The notes beneath the pieces were generated by a model. It saw only the letters and a program-made list of their open reading frames with translations. It ran no database searches and was not told where the DNA came from. A stretch of 64,000 nucleotides of DNA. Source: Micromonospora aurantiaca ATCC 27029. GTDB lineage: Bacteria; Actinomycetota; Actinomycetes; Mycobacteriales; Micromonosporaceae. Position numbers and translations under genes: made by a program. Below are positions 8,886 through 20,216 of this stretch, one piece after another. Where the stretch lies: NCBI RefSeq assembly GCF_000145235.1, contig NC_014391.1, positions 4,906,001 to 4,970,000 on the forward strand. The letters are read 5' to 3'. How positions within the stretch are numbered: position 1 is the stretch's first letter; each line of letters starts with the position of its first letter.

Positions 8886-9890
8886 CTAACGATCGGCGCG
8901 CAGGACAGGCACCAGCGCGGCGCCCAGGGCGGCTGGATCATGACGGGGCGTGCCGTCCAGGACGGCGACGGGAGCGAGGACCAGCCGGGCACCAAGCGAT
9001 TCTGCCGCACGTTCGACCGCCGCGGGATCACCCACCGCCGTGGAGTCGGCGAGCACCCGGTCCACCTTCAGCTCGGGCAGATAGCGCCGCAGTGTGTCCA
9101 GATGGTCGGGCAGGGAGAGCCCCGAGGTCTCCTTCTCGGCCACCAGGTTGAGCGTCACCAGCCGCCGCGCCGGGCTGGACACGATCGCGTCGGCCAGCCC
9201 CGGCACCAGCAGGTGCGGCAGCACGCTCGTGTACCAGCTGCCCGGCCCGAAGATCAGCCAGTCCGCGGCGCGTACCGCCGTCACCGCCTCGGCGCACGCG
9301 GCCGGCGCCGACGGGTTGAGCCGCAGCGACTCGACGGTGCCCGGGGTGACCGCGACCTGGTGCTGGCCGCGCACCGTGGACACCTCGTCCGGGTGCTCCG
9401 GGTCGGCGCCGCGGACCCGGGCCTCGATGCCCACCGGCTGGCGGGACATCGGCAGCACCCGCCCCACCGCGCCGAGCATCGCCCCGGCGTGGTCGAGCGC
9501 GGCCACCGGGTCGCCGAGCAGCTCGGTGAGCCCGTGCAGCAGCAGGTTGCCGACCGCGTGGCCGGCGAGCGAGTCGCCGACCGCGACCGGCACCGGCGCG
9601 GCCGGCGTCGGCGCCTGCGGCACGGCGGCGGCGAAGCGGTGCTGGAACAACGCCGCGCTGCGCCGGGTGGCCGGATGGTCACCGGCCAGCGCGACGAGCG
9701 CCTGCCGCAGGTCGCCCGGCGGCAGGCCGCCGCGCTCGGCGCGCAACCGGCCGCTGGAGCCGCCGTCGTCACCGACGGTGACCACCGCGGTGATGTCCAG
9801 GTCCAGTTCGGGTACGCAGTGACGCAGCGCCCGCAGCGACGCCGAGAGCCCGTGCCCGCCGCCGAAGGCGACCACCCTGGTCAGGGTCAC
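8886..9890 (-). CDS. yvcK: YvcK/CuvA family gluconeogenesis factor
   Basis: YvcK-family proteins bind UDP-sugars and affect cell wall metabolism and growth on gluconeogenic carbon sources. They are related to 2-phospho-L-lactate transferase (CofD). The 334-residue protein starts with the nucleotide-binding loop VVAFGGGHGLSASL and contains VVTVGDDGGSSGRLR and IFGPGSWYTSVLPHLL. Its ATG overlaps the rapZ stop by 4 nt (9887-9890), so rapZ-yvcK are probably coupled, and whiA follows after 54 nt. Confidence 0.93.
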   Translation of the reverse strand: MTLTRVVAFGGGHGLSASLRALRHCVPELDLDITAVVTVGDDGGSSGRLRAERGGLPPGDLRQALVALAGDHPATRRSAALFQHRFAAAVPQAPTPAAPVPVAVGDSLAGHAVGNLLLHGLTELLGDPVAALDHAGAMLGAVGRVLPMSRQPVGIEARVRGADPEHPDEVSTVRGQHQVAVTPGTVESLRLNPSAPAACAEAVTAVRAADWLIFGPGSWYTSVLPHLLVPGLADAIVSSPARRLVTLNLVAEKETSGLSLPDHLDTLRRYLPELKVDRVLADSTAVGDPAAVERAAESLGARLVLAPVAVLDGTPRHDPAALGAALVPVLRADR

Positions 9891-10825
9891 TCCCGCCCCA
9901 GGTCCCGGTGCTGGGCGTTCGCGGCGATACCGGAGTGACGCAGCCGGGAGGCCAGCTCCTCGGCGATCGCCACGCTGCGGTGCTTGCCGCCGGTGCAGCC
10001 GACCGCCACGGTCAGGTAGCGCTTGCCCTCCCGCTCGAACCCGGCGGTGGTGGCGTTGACCAGGTCGGCGTACCCGGCCACGAACGCGTCGGCGCCCTCC
10101 TGGCCCAGCACGTACGCGCTCACCGCCTCCTCGCGGCCGGTGTGCTCGCGCAGCTCCGGCACCCAGTACGGGTTCGGCAGGAACCGGGCGTCCATCACGA
10201 AGTCGGCGTCCGGCGGCAGGCCGTACTTGAAGCCGAACGAGATCACGGTGATCCGCAGTCGGCGGGCGTCCTCGCCGCCGAACAGCTCCTCGACCCGGCG
10301 GCGCAGCTGGTTCACGTTCAGGTGGCTGGTGTCGATGATCACGTCGGCCTGCTCGCGGGCCTCCTCCAGCAGCGCCCGCTCGACAGCGATGCCGTCGGCC
10401 AGCCGCCCGTCGCCCTGCAACGGGTGCGAGCGGCGCACGCTCTCGAACCGCCGGATCAGCACCTCGTCGTCGGCGTCGACGAAGACCACCCGGGGCTGGA
10501 AGCCGCGCTCACGCAGCTCCCGGATCGCCCCGGCCAGGTCGGTGGAGAACGCGCGCGAGCGCACGTCCAGCACCATCGCCGTACGCCGGGCCGCGCCACC
10601 GGCCTTGAACGCCAGCTCGGCCATGTCCAGCAGCAGCGCCTGCGGCAGGTTGTCGACCACGTAGTAGCCGACGTTCTCCAGCGCCCGCGCCACGGTGCTG
10701 CGCCCGCCGCCGGACAGGCCGGTCACCACCACCAGGGAGGTGTCCGACTCGGCCGGCGCCGGTCGCACCGGCGTCGTCTCCGCCTCGGTCGGCCCCAGGT
10801 CACCCGCTGTACGCGCCTCGCTCAC
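9887..10825 (-). CDS. rapZ: RapZ family nucleotide-binding protein
   Basis: RapZ proteins (formerly YvcJ) bind nucleotides; in enterobacteria RapZ controls small RNAs of glucosamine metabolism, but the actinobacterial role is less clear. The 312-residue protein has a Walker A-like loop TGLSGGGRSTVARALE, a Walker B-like region, and the C-terminal signature VAVGCTGGKHRSVAIAEEL. The loop has Arg where the usual P-loop Lys stands, a substitution I believe is common in actinobacterial RapZ. The N-terminal 30 residues look disordered, so the exact start is uncertain. It is the first gene of rapZ-yvcK-whiA. Confidence 0.92.
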   Translation of the reverse strand: MSEARTAGDLGPTEAETTPVRPAPAESDTSLVVVTGLSGGGRSTVARALENVGYYVVDNLPQALLLDMAELAFKAGGAARRTAMVLDVRSRAFSTDLAGAIRELRERGFQPRVVFVDADDEVLIRRFESVRRSHPLQGDGRLADGIAVERALLEEAREQADVIIDTSHLNVNQLRRRVEELFGGEDARRLRITVISFGFKYGLPPDADFVMDARFLPNPYWVPELREHTGREEAVSAYVLGQEGADAFVAGYADLVNATTAGFEREGKRYLTVAVGCTGGKHRSVAIAEELASRLRHSGIAANAQHRDLGRE

Positions 10826-10986
10826 CCGCTACCCCCAGCCGTGGCGCCGCGGCCCGGTCGGCCGCGCATGGTCAATCAGCGACTCTAACGGCTGCGACCC
10901 GGCCCGGGATTCCACGGGGTGACGACCGGAACAAGTCGCCGCGCTCGTGACGGCTCGCCGGGACGGTCGGTGTCGGGGGACGCTCG

Positions 10987-10992
10987 TAGACT
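10987..10992 (+). promoter_or_regulatory. Leaderless -10 box of recQ
   Basis: TAGACT ends 6 nt before the recQ ATG, with no Shine-Dalgarno between, so transcription probably starts at or next to the start codon. No clear -35 hexamer is seen. Confidence 0.6.
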
Positions 10993-10998
10993 GCGCGG

Positions 10999-12855
10999 AT
11001 GGTCTCCCCCACCGACGAGCGGACCACCTCCCCACCGGCCGGCGACGCGCTCGACGTGTTGCGCCGCGTCTTCGGGTACGACGCCTTCCGCGGCTTCCAG
11101 CAGGAGGTCGTCGAGCACGTGGTGGCCGGCGGCGACGCGCTGGTGCTCATGCCCACCGGTGGCGGCAAGTCGCTGTGCTACCAGATCCCCGCGCTGGTCC
11201 GCGACGGTGTGGCGGTGGTCGTCTCCCCGCTCATCGCGCTCATGCAGGACCAGGTCGACGCCCTGACGGCGGTCGGCGTCCGGGCCGGGTTCCTCAACTC
11301 GACCCAGGATCCCGCGCAGCGGCGCCGGGTCGAGGCGGCCTACCTCGCCGGCGAGCTGGACCTGCTCTACCTCGCCCCGGAAGGGCTCGCGGTGCGGTCC
11401 ACACTCGGCCTGTTGGAACGCGGCCGGGTCGCGTTGTTCGCGATCGACGAGGCGCACTGCGTCTCGCAGTGGGGGCACGACTTCCGCCCCGACTACCTCA
11501 ACCTGTCGATGCTGCACGAACGCTGGCCGGACGTGCCGCGGATCGCGCTGACCGCCACCGCGACGCAGGCGACCCGCACCGAGATCGCCACCCGGCTGCG
11601 GCTCACCGAGGCCCGGCACTTCGTGGCCAGCTTCGACCGGCCCAACATCCAGTACCGCATCGTGCCCAAGCGGGAGCCGCGCCGCCAGCTGCTCAGCCTG
11701 CTGCGCGACGAGCACTCCGGCGACGCCGGCATCGTCTACTGCCTGTCCCGCGCCTCGGTGGAGAAGACCGCCGAGTTCCTGGTCGCCAACGGCATCCCCG
11801 CGCTGCCGTACCACGCCGGGCTGGACGCCTCGACCCGCGCCGCCAACCAGCAGCGTTTCCTGCGCGAGGACGGTCTGGTCATGGTCGCCACCATCGCGTT
11901 CGGCATGGGCATCGACAAGCCCGACGTGCGCTTCGTCGCCCACCTGGACCTGCCGAAGTCGGTGGAGGGCTACTACCAGGAGACCGGCCGCGCCGGGCGC
12001 GACGGGCTGCCGTCCACGGCCTGGCTGGCGTACGGACTCCAGGACGTCGTGCAGCAGCGCAAGATGATCGAGACGTCGGAGGGCGACCTGGCGCACCGGC
12101 GCAACCTCGCCGCCCACCTGGACGCCATGCTGGCGCTCTGCGAGACGGTCCGCTGCCGCCGCTCCCAACTGCTCGAATACTTCGGCGAAACCGGCGTGGC
12201 CGACTGCGGCAACTGCGACACCTGCCTCGAACCACCGGAGTCCTGGGACGGCACCGTCGCCGCGCAGAAGCTGCTGTCCACCGTCTTCCGGCTCGACCGC
12301 GAGCGCAACCAGCGGTTCGGCGCCGGGCACAGCATCGACATCCTGCTCGGCAAGCACACCGACAAGATCGACCAGTACGGCCACGACGCGCTCAGCACGT
12401 TCGGCATCGGCACCGAGCTGCGCGAGGCCGAGTGGCGTGGGGTGGTGCGGCAACTGCTGGCCGAGGGTCTGCTCGCGGTCGAGGGCGACTACGGCACGCT
12501 GGCGCTGACCGAGGCGAGCGCGGACGTGCTCGGCCGGCGCCGTACCGTCACGCTGCGCAAGGAGCCCGAGCGCCCGGCCGCCGGCCGGTCCGCCAAGCCG
12601 CGGGGCGCCGCCACTGTGGTCGCCGACCTCTCCCCCGCCGCCGCGCCCGTCTTCGAGCGGCTCCGCGCGTGGCGCGCGGCCACCGCCAAGGAGCAGGGCG
12701 TCCCGGCGTACGTCATCTTCCACGACGCGACCCTGCGGCAGATCGCCGCCGAGCCGCCCACCTCCCTCGCCGAGTTGTCCCGGTTCAACGGGGTCGGCGA
12801 GAACAAGCTCGCCAAGTACGGCGAGGCGATCCTGGCCGTCCTCGCCGAGTCCTGA
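10999..12855 (+). CDS. recQ: ATP-dependent DNA helicase RecQ
   Basis: RecQ unwinds DNA 3' to 5' in recombination and repair. The 618-residue protein has helicase motif I PTGGGKSLCYQIPAL, motif II IDEAHCVSQWGHDFRPDY, motif III TATAT, and motif VI ETGRAGRDGLPS. The RQC zinc-binding cysteines appear in CRRSQLLEYFGE and CGNCDTC, a winged helix follows, and the HRDC domain is at the end (FNGVGENKLAKYGE). It is the only forward-strand gene in the reverse-strand rapZ to uvrA stretch. It is probably monocistronic, with a leaderless promoter and a strong terminator. Confidence 0.96.
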   Translation: MVSPTDERTTSPPAGDALDVLRRVFGYDAFRGFQQEVVEHVVAGGDALVLMPTGGGKSLCYQIPALVRDGVAVVVSPLIALMQDQVDALTAVGVRAGFLNSTQDPAQRRRVEAAYLAGELDLLYLAPEGLAVRSTLGLLERGRVALFAIDEAHCVSQWGHDFRPDYLNLSMLHERWPDVPRIALTATATQATRTEIATRLRLTEARHFVASFDRPNIQYRIVPKREPRRQLLSLLRDEHSGDAGIVYCLSRASVEKTAEFLVANGIPALPYHAGLDASTRAANQQRFLREDGLVMVATIAFGMGIDKPDVRFVAHLDLPKSVEGYYQETGRAGRDGLPSTAWLAYGLQDVVQQRKMIETSEGDLAHRRNLAAHLDAMLALCETVRCRRSQLLEYFGETGVADCGNCDTCLEPPESWDGTVAAQKLLSTVFRLDRERNQRFGAGHSIDILLGKHTDKIDQYGHDALSTFGIGTELREAEWRGVVRQLLAEGLLAVEGDYGTLALTEASADVLGRRRTVTLRKEPERPAAGRSAKPRGAATVVADLSPAAAPVFERLRAWRAATAKEQGVPAYVIFHDATLRQIAAEPPTSLAELSRFNGVGENKLAKYGEAILAVLAES

Positions 12856-12866
12856 CGCACGCGGGA

Positions 12867-12896
12867 GGGCCCGACCCCGTGGTGGGGGTCGGGCCC
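12867..12896 (+). terminator. Hairpin terminator after recQ
   Basis: A perfect 12 bp stem (12867-12878 with 12885-12896, GGGCCCGACCCC) with a 6 nt loop lies 11 nt after the recQ stop and is followed by TTCC. There is no long T-run, as is common for high-GC actinobacterial terminators. Confidence 0.8.
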
Positions 12897-13013
12897 TTCC
12901 GGTGTGCTGTGGCCTCGCTGGGGTTCACGCGGTGGTGCTCTGGTCCGCGAGGTCGTGCTGGCCGCGTTGGCTGCGTTTTCTTGCTCTGCAGCCATCGGCG
13001 CGGCGGTGTTGTC

Positions 13014-13664
13014 TTAGCTGGTGCTGTAGCCGCGGGTGGCGATCCAGTCGGCGAGGTTGTCGATGTTCATGCGGTAGGTGGCGGTGGTGGGGTCGGCGCT
13101 GTCGGCGATGGTGACGGTGTTGCCGTTGTCGCGGTAGCCGATGACGCTGATGTAGTGGCCGCCTTCGAAGGAGTGGGTGGTGCCGTCGGTGTCGGTGGCG
13201 GTGCCGGCGATGTTGGCGACCACGGCCCGGCCGGCGTCGACGGTCTTGACGACGTCGGCGCGCAGGGTGTCGGTCTGCTTGTCGTCGGCCTTGGGGGTGC
13301 TGATCTCGACCGACTTGTAGGCGTCCTTGGTGCCGGTCTCCTTGTTCAGTACGGGGGTGATGTCGTTGATGCTGTTGGTGCCGGCCTCGGTGGTGCCCAT
13401 CTCCTTGGCCATGGTGTGTACGTCGATGTTCTTGCCCTGCACGCTCAGGGCGTTGCGGGCGGCGGCGGGGCCGCAGAAGTAGAAGTTGGGCTGCGCCTCG
13501 TAGCGCACGTCGAGTTCCCGCTCGCCGTGGCCCTTGCGGTCCGCCACCACGCTGGTGGTGGTGGGGGCGGCGTGGGCGGCGATCGCGGGGCCGGCGATGC
13601 CGCCGGCGGTGGCGGCGATACCGGCAGCGGTCAGAACGGTCTTACGCAGCAGAGTGGTAGCCAT
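13014..13664 (-). CDS. Secreted C39-like cysteine peptidase family protein
   Basis: This 216-residue protein has an N-terminal signal peptide (basic MATTLLRK, then an alanine/glycine-rich hydrophobic stretch, cleavage near residues 31-34, AHAAP). The mature part matches the Peptidase_C39_2 pattern: Cys64 in NFYFCGPAAARNAL, His170 in EGGHYISVIGY, and an Asp near residue 188 in TIADSADP, which together could form a papain-like triad. C39 proteins include bacteriocin-leader proteases but also many secreted proteins of unknown substrate. No transporter or small peptide gene lies beside it. It is flanked upstream by a 759 bp gene-free stretch. Confidence 0.8.
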   Translation of the reverse strand: MATTLLRKTVLTAAGIAATAGGIAGPAIAAHAAPTTTSVVADRKGHGERELDVRYEAQPNFYFCGPAAARNALSVQGKNIDVHTMAKEMGTTEAGTNSINDITPVLNKETGTKDAYKSVEISTPKADDKQTDTLRADVVKTVDAGRAVVANIAGTATDTDGTTHSFEGGHYISVIGYRDNGNTVTIADSADPTTATYRMNIDNLADWIATRGYSTS

Positions 13665-14075
13665 GATGGTTGCCTCCCTGAAGTGGGGGATGACGCGGCG
13701 AAGGGGACGCCGCGCGAAAGGGGGGAAAGTCTTTGGGGGTGCCCGTCGATAGGGCTGGCGCGCGGGCGACCCTGGGGGGGCCTGCTCCGCGGCTCGGGGA
13801 TGTAACGACGACCGGGCCAGGCCGATTCCCTGACCTGGCGATCCGCTCCCGGGTGCCGGGCGGGCCGGTGTCCGGCGCTCGACCCGGTTCCTCGGCGGTC
13901 AGCCATGTACAACGCCCCGCGCCGCCCACCGATTCCACGCTGACGATGGCACCGACCACAGCCAGGCCCCCGCCCATCGCAGCGAACCGGACACCGCTCA
14001 CCAAACCACCCGCGCCGCGCGGATGGGTGCACGGAGATCTCCGCTCCGAACACCAAGATCCACCCCTGCCCGCGC

Positions 14076-14146
14076 GCGATCTTGCACTTTGGTGCCGGAT
14101 ATGCCTCGCGAAACGGGCATCCCACGGGCCCAAAGTGCAAGATCGC
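14076..14146. repeat. Inverted repeat with GATCTTGCACTTTGG arms
   Basis: A perfect 17 bp inverted repeat pairs 14076-14092 with 14130-14146 around a 37 nt loop, which itself has ATGCC/GGCAT arms. The arms are visibly less GC-rich than the flanks. It lies in a gene-free region and looks like a mobile or dispersed palindromic (REP-like) element; other copies are not present in this window. Confidence 0.65.
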
Positions 14147-14310
14147 CGGGGCCGAGGCCGGGGCCGGGGCCGAGGCCGAGGCCGGGGCGGGAGGGCGGGG
14201 ACGACGGGTCACCCGCCCTCGCGTGGCGACACAACCCCCACCAAACCACCCGCGGAACCCTCCCAGGAGGTGGAATGACGCTTCCGCCCATCGGGACCAG
14301 CGCCGTCGGT

Positions 14311-14357
14311 GGAACGTCATGGGTGTCAAATGCGGGCGGAGACACCCATGGTGTTCC
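14311..14357. repeat. Imperfect inverted repeat with CATGGGTGTC arms
   Basis: The segments 14311-14327 and 14341-14357 pair at 15 of 17 positions around a 13 nt loop; the core is CATGGGTGTC opposite GACACCCATG. It lies 67 nt downstream of the uvrC stop on the uvrC side, so it may act as a transcript-end hairpin or a protein binding site. Confidence 0.55.
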
Positions 14358-14423
14358 ACTCGGGCGTTGCCGGCGGGCCGGACAACGGGCGCGAGCAGGA
14401 ACGGGCAGGAGCCGGGGAACGGG

Positions 14424-16376
14424 TCAGGGGCGGGGGGCGGCTTCGGTGGTGGTGGTGGTGGAGCCGTCCAGCGCGGCCAGGATCGCCTCGGCCGTACGCC
14501 GGCCCACCCCGGGCACTTCGGTGATCTCCTCCACCGTGGCGGACGACAGCCGCTTCAGTGAGCCGAAGTGCCGCAGCAGCGCCTTGCGGCGTACCTCGCC
14601 GAGGCCGGGGACGTTGTCCAGCGCCGACTCGGTCATCCGCTTGGAGCGCCGCTGCCTGTGGAACGTGATGGCGAAGCGGTGCGCCTCGTCGCGGACCCGT
14701 TGCAGCAGGTAGAGCGCCTCGGAGGTGCGCGGCAGGATCACCGGGAACTCGTCGTCGGGCAGCCAGACCTCCTCCAGCCGCTTCGCCAGCCCGCACAGCG
14801 CCACGTCGTCGATGCCCAGCTCGGCGAGCGCCTTCGCGGCGGCGGCGACCTGGGGCGGGCCACCGTCGACCACGACGAGCTGCGGTGGGTACGCGAACTT
14901 GCGCGGTCGCCCGGTGGTCGGGTCGATGCCGGGCCGGTCGGGGTCGGAGGCGGTCTCCTCGCCCAGCTCACCGGTCTCGGCGCGGGCGTCGAGGTAGCGG
15001 GCGAAGCGCCGCCGCAGCACCTCGGACATGGCCGACAGGTCGTCGGTGGCGCCGCGCACGATGAACCGGCGGTATTCGCTCTTGCGGGGCAGCCCGTCCT
15101 CGAACACGACCATGCTGGCGACCACGTCGGTGCCCTGAATCTGGGACACGTCGAAGCACTCGATGCGCAGCGGTGAGGTGTTCATGGCGAGCGCGTCGGC
15201 GATCTCGTCGAGCGCCTGGCTGCGGGTGGTCAGGTCACCGGCCCGCTTGAGCTTGTGCCGGGCCAGCGCGTCCCTGGCGTTGCGCTCGACAGTCTCCAGC
15301 AGCGACCGCTTGTCGCCGCGCTGCGGCACCCGCAGCGACACCCGGCTGCCCCGGCGGGCGGTGAGCCAGTCGGCGAGCGCGTCGGCGTCGCCTGGTAGCT
15401 CGGGGACGAGCAGCTCGCGGGGCACGTCGGCCTCGCCCTGCTCGCCGCCGTACACCTGGGTGCAGAAGTGGTGCACGAGGTCGCCGGTGGTCAGCTCCTC
15501 GGTCTTCTCCACCACCCAGCCGCGCTGGCCGCGCACCCGGCCGCCGCGGACGTGGAAGACCTGCACGGCGGCTTCGAGCGGGTCGTCGGCGAACGCGACC
15601 ACGTCGGCGTCGGTGCCGTCGCCGAGCACCACCGTCTGCTTCTCCATCGCCCGGCGCAGCGCCGCGACGTCGTCGCGCAGCCGGGCGGCCCGCTCGAACT
15701 CCAGCTGCTCGCTGGCGTCGAGCATCTCCTTCTCCAGCCGCCGGACCATGGTGTCGGTGCGGCCGGCCATGAAGTCGCAGAAGCCGTCGACGATCTCCCG
15801 GTGCTGTTCTGCGGTGACGCTGCCGACGCACGGCGCCGAGCACTTGCCGATGTAGCCGAGCAGGCAGGGCCGGCCGACCTGGCCGGCCCGCTTGAACACC
15901 CCGGACGAGCAGGTCCGCGCCGGGAAGACCCGCAGCAGCAGGTCGAGCGTCTCGCGGATGGCCCAGGCGTGGGAGTACGGCCCGAAGTAGCGCACACCCT
16001 TGCGCTTCACGCCGCGCATCACCTGCAACCGGGGGTATTCCTCGTCGAGCGTGACCGCGAGATAGGGGTACGACTTGTCGTCGCGGTAGCGGACGTTGAA
16101 CCGGGGGTCGTACTGCTTGATCCAGGTGTATTCCTGCTGGAGCGCCTCGACCTCGGTGGCGACGGTGATCCAGTCGACCGACTCGGCGGTGAACACCATC
16201 TGCCGGGTGCGCTGGTGCAGGCCGACCGGGTCGGCGAAGTAGGAGTTGAGCCGGCTGCGCAGGTTGCGCGCCTTGCCGACGTAGATCACCCGGCCGGTGC
16301 CGTCGCGGAAGCGGTAGACCCCTGGCGACTCCGGGATGGTGCCGGGCGCGGGACGGTAGGTCGAGGGGTCAGCCAC
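14424..16376 (-). CDS. uvrC: Excinuclease ABC subunit UvrC
   Basis: UvrC makes both incisions in nucleotide excision repair. The 650-residue protein has an N-terminal GIY-YIG nuclease (SPGVYRFRD, then VIYVGKARNLRSRL, residues about 15-40), a cysteine cluster around CSSGVFKRAGQVGRPCLLGY, a UVR UvrB-binding motif (RLEKEMLDASEQLEFERAA), an RNase H-like domain with IECFDVSQIQG and VVDGGPPQV, and C-terminal helix-hairpin-helix repeats (VPGLGEVRRKALL, VPGVGRRTAEAIL). GTG 16376 is chosen because a TAGGCT -10 box ends 7 nt upstream; a start 30 nt earlier is possible. The other Uvr genes are nearby. Confidence 0.96.
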   Translation of the reverse strand: MADPSTYRPAPGTIPESPGVYRFRDGTGRVIYVGKARNLRSRLNSYFADPVGLHQRTRQMVFTAESVDWITVATEVEALQQEYTWIKQYDPRFNVRYRDDKSYPYLAVTLDEEYPRLQVMRGVKRKGVRYFGPYSHAWAIRETLDLLLRVFPARTCSSGVFKRAGQVGRPCLLGYIGKCSAPCVGSVTAEQHREIVDGFCDFMAGRTDTMVRRLEKEMLDASEQLEFERAARLRDDVAALRRAMEKQTVVLGDGTDADVVAFADDPLEAAVQVFHVRGGRVRGQRGWVVEKTEELTTGDLVHHFCTQVYGGEQGEADVPRELLVPELPGDADALADWLTARRGSRVSLRVPQRGDKRSLLETVERNARDALARHKLKRAGDLTTRSQALDEIADALAMNTSPLRIECFDVSQIQGTDVVASMVVFEDGLPRKSEYRRFIVRGATDDLSAMSEVLRRRFARYLDARAETGELGEETASDPDRPGIDPTTGRPRKFAYPPQLVVVDGGPPQVAAAAKALAELGIDDVALCGLAKRLEEVWLPDDEFPVILPRTSEALYLLQRVRDEAHRFAITFHRQRRSKRMTESALDNVPGLGEVRRKALLRHFGSLKRLSSATVEEITEVPGVGRRTAEAILAALDGSTTTTTEAAPRP

Positions 16377-16383
16377 GGCGTCA

Positions 16384-16389
16384 AGCCTA
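16384..16389 (-). promoter_or_regulatory. Leaderless -10 box of uvrC
   Basis: On the minus strand TAGGCT ends 7 nt before the GTG at 16376, with no ribosome binding site between. This supports the GTG as the true start and a leaderless uvrC mRNA. Confidence 0.6.
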
Positions 16390-16416
16390 GTCCGCACCCC
16401 TGACACGCGACCGTCA

Positions 16417-16453
16417 CCGCGCCCCCGCCGACGACCGGCCGGCGGGGGCGCGG
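16417..16453 (-). terminator. Hairpin terminator after the Rieske gene
   Basis: A perfect 14 bp GC-rich stem (16417-16430 with 16440-16453) closes a 9 nt loop just after the Rieske stop and just before the uvrC promoter, so it should separate the two minus-strand transcripts. Confidence 0.75.
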
Positions 16454-16459
16454 AACGGG

Positions 16460-16948
16460 TCAGGCCAGCGTGATCTGGTCGCCGTCGACCTTGATCTCCT
16501 TCGCCGCGAGCGGCTTGGTGGCCGGGCCGCCCTTCACCGAGCCGTCGACGATCGAGAACCGGCTGTTGTGGCAGGTGCAGTTGATCGTGCCGCCGTCGAC
16601 GTTCGACACCGGGCAGCGCTGGTGCGTGCAGATCGGGTCGAACGCCTTGAACTGGCCGGCCTCGGGCTGCGTGATCACCACGCCCTGGCTGGCGAAGACG
16701 GCGCCGCCGCCCACCGGGATGTCCGAGGTGCGCGCCAGCGCGCTGCCGCCGTCACGGTCGCCGCCGCCGGCGTCGCCGGTCGCGGTGGCGCCGGGCGGGC
16801 CGCCGCTGGTCGGGGCGAGCCCGGGGGACGCGTCGTCGTCGCTGCCGCAGCCCGCGAGCACCACGGCCGCGCCGATCGCTCCGGCTCCGGTGAGCAGGGT
16901 ACGGCGGCTCTGGGTGACCGGTCGGGTCAGCGCCTGATCATCACTCAT
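16460..16948 (-). CDS. Rieske [2Fe-2S] protein, Tat-type lipoprotein
   Basis: This 162-residue protein combines a twin-arginine signal (SRRTLLTG, residues 14-21), a lipobox (VVLAGC, Cys34), a low-complexity linker, and a C-terminal Rieske domain. Cluster ligands are visible in box 1 (C107-T-H109, with C112) and box 2 (C124-T-C126-H127), followed by NSRF. It is therefore predicted to fold with its cluster in the cytoplasm, be exported by Tat, and be anchored outside by lipid, acting in electron transfer. Its partner is unknown. AAGG lies 8 nt before ATG 16948. It sits between uvrA and uvrC without an obvious link to repair. Confidence 0.9.
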   Translation of the reverse strand: MSDDQALTRPVTQSRRTLLTGAGAIGAAVVLAGCGSDDDASPGLAPTSGGPPGATATGDAGGGDRDGGSALARTSDIPVGGGAVFASQGVVITQPEAGQFKAFDPICTHQRCPVSNVDGGTINCTCHNSRFSIVDGSVKGGPATKPLAAKEIKVDGDQITLA

Positions 16949-17066
16949 ATCCGGCCTTTCTCTCGGCTTACTGCGGAAACACGCACCAGCGTGGGGCACG
17001 GTTCATACTGGCGCGTCACAGACCGGGCACCGACGGCCCGGCCTGCGAAAACGCGTACCGGATGGG

Positions 17067-20009
<2,943 letters not shown>

Positions 20010-20216
20010 GGTGCGTGTGCTCCCGGAAGAAGAATATGAGGCGGATCTGTGCACCAGACGCCGGGTCTGGGTGGTTTTCACAGGTTGTCGGGCGCAGAAA
20101 AGACGCCTCGGCAACTCTAGCCCCGACGTATGACAACTTCCGTCGCGCGAACATTCCCCCAGCTCAGGCCGGTCGGGCGGGAACCACGCAGGTCCACCCG
20201 ACCGGCCCGGGCCGGC

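Larger units (their letters stand above)
13665..14423. other. 759 bp gene-free stretch between the C39-like gene and uvrC
   Basis: No convincing gene is seen. Frames open on both strands encode Pro/Arg/Gly-rich peptides without recognisable domains or ribosome binding sites. The stretch should contain the promoter of the C39-like gene at its left end. It also holds a 17 bp inverted repeat (14076-14146), a GGGGCC/GAGGCC low-complexity tract (about 14147-14200), and an imperfect 17 bp inverted repeat (14311-14357). Confidence 0.6.

Noticed and set aside
14147..14200. GGCCGAGGCCGGGGCC low-complexity tract as a possible repeat or CRISPR
   Set aside because: Units are irregular, with no spacer structure or constant repeat length; it is a compositional tract.
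13733..14278. Open frames on both strands in the gene-free region
   Set aside because: Pro/Arg/Gly-rich with no ribosome binding site, domain or codon-position bias I could defend.
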